A program made the position numbers and the translations under genes. Under the pieces are notes generated by a model. It saw nothing but the letters and a program-made list of their open reading frames with translations. It was not told the origin of the DNA and made no database searches. DNA of 64,000 nucleotides, from contig JAECUM010003234.1 of NCBI GenBank assembly GCA_016617855.1, forward strand, positions 1 to 64,000, in the 5' to 3' direction. Numbering within the stretch: position 1 is the first letter of the stretch; each line of letters begins with the position of its first letter. The DNA comes from Megalonaias nervosa. Taxonomy: Eukaryota > Mollusca > Bivalvia > Unionida > Unionidae. Shown here in pieces: positions 1-9,898 of the stretch.

Positions 1-1716
1 GCTCCAGATGATCAGATGAAGTTCTGGGTTCTTTATGTTTTTCAGCAATTTGAACGAAAAAGTCGTTATAAATATTTCAGATGTCAGTTGGATTATTGGT
101 ATAAATGCCCTCATAATTGATGGTCAAAATTTCAGTTTTACTCTTACATTTGCCTGCACCAAACTCTGTAAACACTTTCCAGATAGCTTTCGGGTTATTT
201 TGGTTTTCATCCAGCACTTTTTTGTAGTGCACTTGTTTGGCTTGATATATCATTTTATTAACTTTATTCCTCCAAACTCTGCATTCAGTTTGATTTCCTA
301 CTGATTTTAGTTGGTCTCTTTGCTTTATTGCTTCTAAACTTTCTGGGGAGATCCAGCCTGGCTGGTGGTCTTTCTTTATCCTATGTGCTTTTAAAGGGAC
401 ATGTTTGTTCACTATACTGATGAACAGATCTGTCCAAGTATCTAAAATATCATCAATCTCTTCAAACATGTGGACTGTATTCCATGGAATCTGTTGCAGT
501 TCGACCAGGAATTTAACAGTATCAAAGTTTTGAAAAGATATATAAGTAATCGATTTATGGATATTATTATTTTTTGCCCTTGACTTTACATGTTAGAAAA
601 ATTGCAAAGTGGCCACTTATACCAATCTTTGGAACCATCACTTACAAAACATTTTCTTTTGTTTGGTATAAATATGACCTATAAGCGTTTTAGAGGTATA
701 TGTTACTAAGGTGGGTTCATTTACTAGTTGCTCCATACCTAACGAAGCAATAAAATTCATCCAATTCACTTTTATTTGATCATTGAGAAGGTCTCTATAT
801 CGCCTAGAATGTAAAATTATTTCTCTTCATTTGAAATTGTATCTACTTGCAGTTCAAAATATTCACACTAAACAGTATGTGATGATGTTGGTCTGTACAC
901 AAAACCTACTAATTAGGGCTTAGCTTTTTCTGAAGTGATCTGTAGCCAAATGGAATCTATTTCCTGTATTTCTAGGGCATCAAGTCTTTTCGAAATAGTA
1001 CCAGTTCTAACATACACAAGGAGCCCACCATCACCTGCTTTCCTATCCCTTCAATAAAGTTTGTCATAGCCATTGATATACAAGAAATTTTCACTCTGAT
1101 TTTCTGTTAATATTTTTTCCGAAAGTCCAAATAAATAGATATTATTTGGAGAGGTTAGCACTAACTTCACTTGATCGATCTTTCCACGAAAACCCCGAAT
1201 ATTCAAATTACCTATGTGTAAACCCTTAATAGAAACTACTAAATTCATGAGATTAACATCAATGCTATTAGAGGCACTCAAGGAGACATTAAAAGTATTA
1301 AAACTATGTTCATAATGGTCATCGTTACAACTGTCATTACTGTATAAAAGATTAGTTTTTCTACAACTGCAGTTTCTACTCTTATAATCATTGTATAAAT
1401 CTGAACTATCAGTTATATTTGAATATGTACAAGTGGCTGGTACGTTTCCACATTCAGAACATCCATCAGCAAGGGGATCAAATCTGTTTAGACAAGGGAT
1501 GCATGGTGTATATGACAGTCCTTGATAGACAGATTGGTCCTCCTGCTGAATAGTGTCTTCCTCTGGAGTTGAGATGGCCTCATTGCCCTTTACCTTTTTA
1601 AATAAATCTAGTGTGAGTTTTGGCTTTGTGTCCAAAGCTACTACACTGATGACATTGTATTGGGTGTCTGTGCCTGCATTCCTGTGCTGTATGCTTGGTC
1701 TCACCACCGTAATCAC
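1..1716 (-). mobile_element. Non-LTR retrotransposon (LINE) ORF2 fragment: endonuclease and linker
   Basis: Read on the minus strand, 1716-1051 begins with a Cys-rich segment (CIPCLNRF, CSECG) and enters an apurinic-type endonuclease domain. The start of that domain reads GLHIGNLNIRGFRGKIDQVK. Decayed frames from about 1050 to 550 keep endonuclease pieces such as GDGGLLVYVRT and FVYRPTSS. The block at 469-77 (VPLKAHRIKK, PGWISPESLEAIKQRD, WRNKVNKMIYQAK) matches the endonuclease-to-RT linker of Jockey/CR1/L2-type LINEs. The reverse transcriptase would lie beyond base 1 and is not in the window. Several frameshifts and stops mark it as dead. The LINE assignment is firm; the clade is uncertain. 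Confidence 0.8.
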
Positions 1717-1960
1717 ATCCCGAAGTGTAAAGACTGTGTTGATGTGGCTGACAATATTATCTGATGCTGTTTTGACCTACACTGGGTTTATAGGGACGGA
1801 TGAAATTTGTAATGTGGCTGTAAGAACAGACTACACGAATGACTGCATTTATATTTTTTGCCAGCTTTTCCACCCCTTTGGTAGACTGGTGGATATTATC
1901 TCATTTTCCAAATAAATGTGAGATGATACATATGTTAGATCATTACATCCCCTTTTAACA

Positions 1961-2690
1961 GTTTTGACATGGACCTTTATTTGGTATTTAATCTCTAGGG
2001 GATAGAGCCCATCCATAAAGAGAGTCCTGACGAATTAGTCAAGACATAGGAACGAAATAAAGAGCAAACGGTAAGTACCGGGTATGAAAAACACGTAAAT
2101 GTTAATAGATTGTATGACTAGTTTGTACTGACTGTGCTTCACCTTAGAGGAGTTTGATTTCAACGTCTCTTGGACAGTATTAAATTAAAGACCCGTTCTA
2201 ACAGTTGGAAAGTTTTGAAGAAGATTCGTCGAACCGATTTCGAGACATTTGCGGCTAGATAAAAGAAGTCGAGCAGAACACATACTTTAAGATTATATCT
2301 TGCGCTTACTATTGGGTCTTTACGTCACCTCTTTGTATTGTTTTGACATGGACCCTTCTTTGATATTCTATCTGTAGGTGATAGAGTCCACCTACGAAGG
2401 ATATCTTGACGAATTTTTTCGAGAGGAAACAGCGAAAGAAATGGTGCCTTATATGTCCCGGGTATGAAGAACAAGCAAATATTAATAGATAGTATCTATA
2501 CCTTTTACTAATTGTACTCCAACTTAGTGGACGTTGTTTTCAACTTCTCAACTTTTAGTGATCCGTTCTAAAAGTAGTAAAAATTAGAAGAAATTTCGTC
2601 GAGCCAATTTCGAGAAGAGGTAATGTCCCAACATTATACTTAGATATAATCTTCTTATGGCATGTATTCGACCCTAACCCCTTTATCTAG
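1961..2690. repeat. Two tandem units of a ~379-bp satellite-like repeat
   Basis: The phrase GTTTTGACATGGACC starts at 1961 and again at 2340, a period of 379 bases. Matching landmarks follow in order in both units: a TAG..GATAGAGTCCACC-like block, an ACCGGGTATGAAAAACACG-like block and a TTCGTCGAACCGATTTCGAGA-like block. The same unit recurs at 5016 and 5386. No coding potential is visible. The bases from 1721 to 1960 hold nothing I recognise. Confidence 0.75.
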
Positions 2691-3500
2691 CCGATAATTT
2701 CTCGAAATCGGATAGCCGAATAGTTTTTGAAAATGTTGCTATTGCTAGGACAGGTTCCTCATTAGATACTGTCCAAGAGATGTCGAAATCCGTCTTATGA
2801 TCAGAAGTACAATTAGTACAATAAAAAGTCCTAAGTGTATCATAGTTCGAATCCCGATGAAGTTCCAAGATGGAAGGCGATGACGTACTCTATAACGTTT
2901 GTGTTGACGTGTCAACAGTTCTTTGTTGAATCACCAAGAATAATAATCCGGCTTTAGAATTCCGAATAATTTCCAATAAATTTCTTTGTCCAAGAATTCG
3001 AAAGAGCACAAGTGGTTTCCAGGGAAAATAAGTTATTAATTCCGAAAAGTGGAAAAATTCAAATCAAACTGGCAACAACACAAAAATACCTTTCAGTTCC
3101 GAAGTTATTGATTACGGCTGACTAAAACTATAATAACATGTATTAATAAGCCCAACTGTTACGCAAAAGTCCCGGATGAGGGTCAATCCTCTGGGAAACT
3201 CTAATTGACACATGTTATTTCACAAGTAGGCAATACATTACCTTGACTGAAATTAGTGATTTCTTCACTAAGAATGAATTTTAAAAAAGTTGTTTACCAG
3301 AAACTGAATCTAGTTCACGGATTGATACAATGTAAACAAGCTGCTGGCTTGTTTACAGTCAAACAGAACTGAACTGAATTTTCTGGAAAAATGTAAAATC
3401 CAGTGAATAAAGTTATCATTACAATAACATGTAATGGAATAAAATAAAATAAAAATAATTTAAAACTAACAAACAAGTAATTAAATTACATATACGTAAC
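2691..3500. other. No recognised feature
   Basis: AT-rich sequence without a credible reading frame. A short imperfect palindrome (CGATAATTTCTCGAAATCG) sits near 2692-2710, at the end of the satellite pair. Confidence 0.5.
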
Positions 3501-3503
3501 AAT

Positions 3504-3504
<1 letters not shown>

Positions 3505-3545
<41 letters not shown>

Positions 3546-3582
3546 TATATATATATATATATACTTATATATATACTTATAT

Positions 3583-3629
<47 letters not shown>

Positions 3630-3645
3630 GTAGCAACTGTTGCTG

Positions 3646-3681
<36 letters not shown>

Positions 3682-3710
3682 GTAGCAACTGTTGCTGCGA
3701 TAGTGGTGTG
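3505..3710. repeat. TA microsatellite with two embedded copies of a unique motif
   Basis: Long TA tracts are interrupted twice by the same string, ACACGTAGCAACTGTTGCTGCG (about 3626 and 3679), itself containing the inverted pair GCAACTGTTGC. Open frames here translate to Ile-Tyr repeats and are not genes. Confidence 0.85.
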
Positions 3711-3964
3711 TTATGAAGTGGTATTGTGTAAAGGTGTCCCGTTGCAAGTGAGACCTTATAACCACCCGCCGGAGCAAGCACATTTGGTCGTAGTTCGCCG
3801 AACAGGAAAAGGCCAGCCGGGTAAATTTAAAAGTGTGGGGACAAGGACTTTCGTCCACCAGGATACAGGCACTACAAGGTTCGTCCACGAAACGCGGTGG
3901 AAATCTTACGGCAATACACATTTAAGTGATGATATCTATTGTCTCATCATTTCGCACTGTTAGT

Positions 3965-4660
3965 CTCTCTGTGTCTCGATTTTGATCGAGTAACGACGCG
4001 CGACCACGACGTTGTCAGCGACACAGTCAGTTTCACAGTCGACAACTCTGCGACTCACTCGGGGACCCGGACGGCGACTCGGCGACCAAGTCAGCGACAC
4101 AATCGTCGACTATGCGACCCAGTTGGCAACTCTGCGAGCAAGTCTTTAGACCTAGTCGGCGACACTGCGACCTAGCTGGCGAACCTGTCGGTGATTCTGC
4201 GACATAAGTCATCGACACAGTCGGCGACTCTGCGACTCAGCTAGCGACTCTAAGCCAGTCAGCAACATAGTCGATGACTCTGTGACCCAGGCGGTTCTCT
4301 GAGACCAGTCGGCGACCCGAGGACCACAGGACACCCAGTCGTCGACTCTAGGACTCACAGACGACCAATCGGCGACTCTGCGACTCACTCAGCGACCCAG
4401 TCGGCGACTCTGCGGCACAGTCAGCAACTCAGTCGACGGTTCTGCGACTCACTCGGAGACCCAATCGGCGACTCTGCGACCAAGGCTGCGACTCAGCGAC
4501 CAAATAGGTGACTCAGCAACCAAGTCGACGACTCCACGACCCAGTCGATGCTCTGCTAGCAATTGAGCAACCTGGCGATAAGGAAGACGATTCAGCAACT
4601 CAGTTGACGACGAAGTCAGCGACAATAAGCCAGAAATAAGACGGTATCCCGCTGGGGTAG
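3965..4660. repeat. GC-rich CGAC minisatellite
   Basis: About 700 bases of degenerate short units built on CGACTCAGTCGGCGACTCTG and variants (GCGACCCAGTCG, GCGACTCACTCG). The units vary in length, so frames on either strand give low-complexity peptides only. It contrasts sharply in base composition with the AT-rich surroundings. Confidence 0.85.
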
Positions 4661-4789
4661 AAATCCGTCGCACTCTGGAGCACCAATCCTCAAAGAGATG
4701 CAGCTGGGTATCACTCCAAATACAAAGACCTATCCTAAAGAACCCGAGATAGCAAGACTCGGAATAGTGTAGCCGAGCGAGGTCCTGCT

Positions 4790-5765
4790 ACAACAATTTG
4801 ACCCAATAAGTATCTACTTAGAGGATTTTTATGTCAACGCCTCTTCGGCGGTTTCTAGGTAGGTATGTGTTCAACAGTAGGAAAAAGTTTGGAGAAAATT
4901 CAATGAGCTAAGATAGAGACATTTTCGGCTATATAAAGGGGTGGGGTAAAACACATGCTGAAAGACGATTTTACATTACGTATACAGTTGGTAAATTACG
5001 TACCCGTTTTAAAGAGTTTTGACATGGACCCTTCATTGCTATTTTGTTTCTAGGAGATAGAGTCCACCTACGAAGGAAGTCCTGCTGAATTTCGTGGAGA
5101 CGAAACAAAGAAGTAAGGGATGCCTTATGGGGTACCGATTATGAAAAACACGCAGATGTTCATCAACTGTATCAATAGTCTGTTCTCGTGGATACCTAAC
5201 TTAGAAGACTTTAATTTCAACACCTCTTATACAGTAACGAAATAATTCCTCTTTCTAACAGCAGAGGAATTTTAAATAAAATTCGTCATGCCGATTTCGA
5301 GAAACTTGCGACTAAATAAAGCAAGTCGAGCAGAACACATGCCGTAAGATTATATCTTACGTTTACATTTGGGCCATTACGTCCGGTTTTTATACATGAA
5401 CCCTTCATTGATATTTTATCTCTAGGAGATAGAGTTCACTGACGAAGGAAGTCCTGCCGAATTTCGTGGAGACGAAACAGCGAAATAAGGGGCGCCTCAG
5501 GGATACCGGCTATGAAAAACACGCAAATGCTAATCAACTGTATCAATAGTTTGTACTCCCGGAACCCTTACTTAGAGGATTTTGATTTCAACGCCTTTTA
5601 TACAGTATTGAAATAAGGCCCCTGGATAACAGCAGAAAAAGTTTAAAGAAAATTGATCGAGCAGAGAGAAACTCTCGACTAAATAAAGCAATTCGAGCAG
5701 AGTACATCTTGTACGATTATATTTTATGTTTACATTTGGGCCGTTACTTCTATTCTTTATACAGT
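4790..5765. repeat. Second pair of the ~370-bp satellite-like repeat
   Basis: Units begin at 5016 (GTTTTGACATGGACCC) and 5386 (a diverged form), period about 370, and a partial unit precedes them from about 4790. They share ordered landmarks with 1961-2690. Within each unit a CTATATAAAG- or CTAAATAAAGCAA-like phrase recurs next to a GAGCAGAACACAT phrase. Confidence 0.75.
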
Positions 5766-6720
5766 CTTGACTAAACCACTACGCCAGACATCAGTAGGAG
5801 TGAAAATATCTACGTCAGAGAATTTTGGTCTACTGGCGATCTCAGTGGACAATACGGTCATTCATATCTAAGGCGTCGTAAAGATTTGTGCAATTCAATA
5901 GCACAACATTTCTCACGTACTGGGTGAGGTTCGCCAGACCATATAAGATGGTGTCGTCTGTATCTCTGCGTGCGTCTGAAGCTGTCCACGGACATGGCCT
6001 ACATGCTGTGATCCGATCTGTTTCAATTAACAGCTGCGTAGAAATAACGCCGTCTACATCAGCAGACCAGACTTCAGGTCGTTGTCGAGAGCAATTAGCA
6101 TTTCAATCCGCCCGTCAGACATTTTCTGAACAGATAGTAGTAGCCGACGTCACGGGCAAGGCGGAAGCAGACGACCATCCCCAGGAGCCCAAACTATTTA
6201 ATGGGTCACGCAGTTTTGCGAGTTGCCGAGGTTGACAATGCCGACCTTTGTACACCTCGCCATGGCAGACGCAACAGCTCGTCACGCATGCAGACACCGG
6301 AGAAGTGTTTTCGGTTGCGCGAGCCGTAACCGGTCAAAGTTGGAGATGGTGCTCGCCGTCGCCGTCGCCCCAGGCCCTTGCCTCCAACGCGGCAGTTGAT
6401 GAAAGTTAGGGCCAGCCCAGCTAAGGCGCCTAGTGGCGACCTTGAAGGTAAATAACTGCACCGTTGTCACCGCCGCACTGGCAACAATAACCAAGGATCT
6501 GAGACGAGTAAATAGGGGAATCGAAAAAGATACCAGACTTCTTTGCCATCGAAGACTGCACGGAAAATTGCTTTGTAGGCCACCCGAATGCGCTTGTCCA
6601 GGGTGGCCCTCTGCATTATTGGATCGCAGCCTGTCACCCCGGCCAATCTTCCAGGCTGCGAGTTTCTCCAGTTGTTTCGAGGGTGAGGACTTCAATCGGG
6701 AATAAGGAATAAGAAACCAA
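5766..6720. other. Unresolved higher-GC segment beside Polinton copy 1
   Basis: Both strands carry open frames of 90-150 codons (for example minus 6731-6282) but I see no recognisable domain, conserved motif or start context. It abuts the point near 6725 where similarity to the second Polinton copy stops. It could be host flank, a diverged continuation of the element or a gene fragment. Confidence 0.4.
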
Positions 6721-6784
6721 CTTGACGTCAATCTGAAGGGATGTCATGTTGAAGATGTGTGAGACAGACCAAAAGTGTCCGAGG

Positions 6785-6793
6785 TTTTTATAG
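6785..6793 (-). promoter_or_regulatory. TATA box, conserved with copy 2
   Basis: Minus-strand CTATAAAAACCTCGG about 60 bases ahead of the start codon at 6723-6725. It matches, with its flanks, the box at 33378-33387 in copy 2. The gene it would drive is lost within a few codons of its start. Confidence 0.6.
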
Positions 6794-6875
6794 ATATTTT
6801 TTAATTTGACAGGGACGTGTACAAGACAGGCTCTCCGTCTTGGCACCAGTGTTGCAACAAATGGGTACGAAATCA

Positions 6876-7500
6876 CTAATAATCGGAGGTAGTGGGTTTT
6901 AAACTCACGAATAAATAGCCGTGAGGAGTTTGAGTGGTATCGTCGTAAGCATGAGTCAGCCAAGGAGGTCCTAACTGTTTGGCTAACACTTGCACTTGCA
7001 GTTTATCTCTAGGGCTTTTAAACAAGACCACGTAATGAGCAATGAGACTAAAGGTGCGATGGGCTTTACTTTGTTGAAACACATATTGGGTAATGTAAAT
7101 GACACTAGCATTACGGCCATGCCCTTTGCGAGTAAGCCACAGTTTAATTTCTTCTTCGTCTTCTCCTAAAATGTCGTAGAAGATGATCAGATGGGTGTGA
7201 CTGGGGTCAACACGATCCCGTCGTCTTTCCGAGGAATTCCTTCCACAAACACGATGGATTCTCCTTGGCTTTCTCGTAGGAGACTGTACGCCGATTGCCA
7301 CTCGTTGTAACACCACTCATCAGGTTGAGTTGGACGATCGATCAAATGATTTTTATGTTCGATTAAACGTTTGACAAATTCGGTTTTGCCTGAACCGCTT
7401 GGTCCAACAATTAACATGTTAAAGGGATGGCGAAGATGCAAGGCCTCCCAACTGGAACAATCTAAGTTTTCGTCGATGACTTGAAAGTCGAGGAAGAGGT
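6876..7500 (-). pseudogene. Packaging ATPase (FtsK/HerA type), copy 1
   Basis: The Walker A motif GPSGSGKT follows HPFNMLIV, and the downstream part keeps YVVLFKSPRDK and QVQVLAKQLG. This family pumps viral DNA into capsids. The gene is split by at least one frameshift near 7187-7316. It has also lost its own start and TATA box, so its frame is now fused in phase to the membrane-spanning tail of the upstream gene. It keeps a Trp codon (TGG) and the following tail (TPHGYLFVSLKP) where copy 2 has a TGA stop. It therefore preserves C-terminal sequence that copy 2 has cut off. Confidence 0.8.
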
Positions 7501-7544
7501 AGCAGAGACTTTTTTTCAAGACACGTTTATTCCAATATTTTGTG

Positions 7545-8322
7545 TATTGAACACGAATGACAAAAATGCATAAAAGCCAAATGTTTAAGTATATTGATAA
7601 AATACAAATCAAAACGATCAAAGTGGAATATAAACAAGTGACTGTACAACAGTTTTTGTGACGACGTGCGTTGTCTTACGGACGCTTGTTATTCTTCTTA
7701 AAGTCTCTATTACACTTAACAGTCTCACAGGTGTCCTCCCGGAATGGTTTTTCGGGGATGTCCAACGACAGTACTGTCCTGAATATAGTGACTTTTTATC
7801 GGTGTCGAGTTATTCTGGCCCTGTGGCAAACACATGTTTAAAAGTTACTTTATTTACTGGACGTTTAATGTCATTAACACAAATATTTGGTATAATGAGC
7901 CACTTCTTTCGTCCAAGCCTCGAAACCAAGACGTTTATGGTCAAGTACATCTTGCCAGTGAGGGTGTAAGTCACAAGCTATACACACATCTTCGTAAACA
8001 TCCTCAGTGACTTAAAGTGGACGAATATTTTCTCCCGTAGAGATAGAGAAGTATCGAGATGAAAGAGCAAAGCTTTTACCAGAATGTGTCTCTCGCGTAC
8101 ATTCAAAGGTACCACCCTCATGTTTTGGTGATAGATACTGTTCGTAAAGAGTTCACAAGGAATCGGTTGGTAAACGAAATCCCAAAAAGTAAGTCACTAA
8201 GACACACGCAGCACGTCGTCCCCAGTTCTTGTAATAAGTGTTGGTAATCCTCCACAGTCTAAATAGTATCATTGACTTCCTTCCATGAAATCTATTGTAT
8301 CACGACTGATAAAGGTCGTGAC
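7545..8322 (-). pseudogene. Membrane-anchored Polinton protein, copy 1
   Basis: Degenerate counterpart of the 270-residue protein at 34226-35038. The C-terminal membrane segment survives (MIVLICILSIYLNIWLLCIF near 7621-7560) and other pieces align along its length at DNA level. The ATG of copy 2 is ACG here and several frameshifts follow. A small deletion removed its stop codon, the intergenic TATA box and the next start, so it reads into the ATPase. Confidence 0.65.
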
Positions 8323-8384
8323 GTTGTATCAAGTTTTTATACGTCTTTTTGTCAGAGGATATAAATGTACTTTCTGCACAGTGC

Positions 8385-8780
8385 TGATCGTACTCCAATA
8401 GCGAATCTAAATTGTTTAGTCACTAACTTGCACGCTACACACCGCACAGAAGTCTCCTTTCAAACCAAGATTAGACTGTATAAATGATTTATGTAACCCT
8501 GTAAGTTTTCCTCTGAAATTCGTTGCAGTAAGGTTACCTTGTAGCAAATAGAATCGGTAGCATCCTTCTTGTCCTTGGGTAGTTTATCAATGTCTAACCA
8601 CTGGATCTCTTTCATCATAATCAGTCCTCTTATATCATTCACGCACCAGTGATTCAAACATCGGTGACGTAAAGGATGTTATTGTTCTTTGTGTTTCACT
8701 TATATTTTGACAAACTCTTGGTAAATGCGTTCTCTCAACTCCACAGGCAAACCACGAATGTTCTCTTTTAACGTATCCAT
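8385..8780 (-). pseudogene. Small F-box-like protein b, copy 1
   Basis: Starts at an ATG at 8780 with an LPVELRERIYQEFV motif near the N-terminus and is interrupted soon after by a stop. A later frame (8657-8460) continues the similarity to 35100-35499. LP-x-EL-x3-I is the pattern of an F-box start, but too little is left to be sure. Function unknown. Confidence 0.45.
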
Positions 8781-8799
8781 TACAATGTCAGTCAGTGTT

Positions 8800-9217
8800 T
8801 ATACGCACGTAGGGGTCACTTCTAAACGTCCTTACTGTTGTTCAAAATCTTCTTCCAGAGCGAAAGTAATAAACGTAGTAATTTCTGACCACTGCCATTC
8901 CAGGAAATGGTCAAGAATGTCAATAAAATCTTCTAATGTAAATGGTCTAAAGCGGAATACTCGGAAGAACGCAGCCTTGATCCAGAAAAATCTGGCGCGT
9001 TTGTTGACTTTTTTCACTTTCATCTTGTGAATTTCTCTGCACAAAGTTCTACAGTCACAAATTGAGATTTTGCCCTGGCAAGTTCCCGTTATACTTCCTT
9101 GTAGATCTTCTCTTGCAATTCATTTTAATAATCCATGAATATTACTTTTCAAAAGGGGTTTAAATACTTCTCTCGGTGTTATCCAACGTTTGAATCCTAG
9201 CCAAGCTGGTTTCTTAA
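8800..9217 (-). pseudogene. Small F-box-like protein a, copy 1
   Basis: Counterpart of 35511-35900. The frame at 9044-8832 keeps FFWIKAAFFRVFRFRPFTLE and DILDHFLEWQWSEI. The ATG used in copy 2 has become ATT (about 9217), and frameshifts separate the N-terminal third. Confidence 0.5.
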
Positions 9218-9266
9218 ACAAAATGCTATTCCACTTGCTGTAGTCACTTCAATTACTGGGGTCCCA

Positions 9267-9866
9267 CTAAATATATGTAGTGACAGTGCGGAGACCAACG
9301 AGACTGTTCTAGGTAAGCGGAATCGTTCTGCTCCCACTCGTGAAGTGACACACTACAACTGAAGCACTTGATTTCATTACCTTCTCCCAAGTAGACCAAT
9401 CCGGCTGTGGCTAATTCCTCGAGGGGTAGGTCTTCCCAGATATTTAGGCCACTTTCCTTAAAAGGTTTGAAAAACGATTTTCAAAGTTGCAGTATTCAGA
9501 TAAACACACAGGGAACGAATATTCGTCTTTCACAGGTTCATTCAAAGGAGGGTACGGTGAAACCCGAAGTAGTTTGCCCAGGCATGGATGACATCCGTCG
9601 GGTGGTAGCCGCATGGTCTCACGTTGTGGATAAACACCAGTAAAGAGTCCACGATAACGACTGGCATAGCTTTCGCATCCGTCAGGTTTGATACGCACAG
9701 CATCACCTTCCATGGTAGATGTTGCTGAAGTAGTCATAGCGACGTTTCCATGATGTGCTGAATCGCTGAGGTCACAGCGTACGGCATTCCTGAAATCGCA
9801 AGGCATAGTATCGCACTCAGCTTGCAAATGATTGAACTTGAACTGTGTCTGTCTGAAAGGATTCAT
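9267..9866 (-). pseudogene. BIR-domain (IAP-type) protein, copy 1
   Basis: Opens at ATG 9866 (MNPFRQTQF) with about 100 residues of low-complexity N-terminal region, then enters a BIR domain in the same frame (VKDEYSFPVCLSEYC). This shows that the two parts are one gene. A frameshift follows near 9444. Past it the sequence still reads CFSCSVSLHEWE. The zinc-ligand histidine present in copy 2 (EHARWSPGC) is glutamine here (EQSRWSPHC). The BIR would not fold normally, so this copy is dead. Confidence 0.75.
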
Positions 9867-9898
9867 CTTTCTCGCTTAGCGTTGGTAGTCCCAATGAA

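Noticed and set aside
3545..3963. Open frames rich in Ile-Tyr near the TA tract
   Set aside because: Produced by the TA microsatellite; the unique part has no recognisable domain.
6282..6731. A 149-codon minus-strand frame beside copy 1 as a real gene
   Set aside because: The first residues match the start of the 33341 gene only for about five codons; the rest has no conserved motif and the DNA similarity stops.
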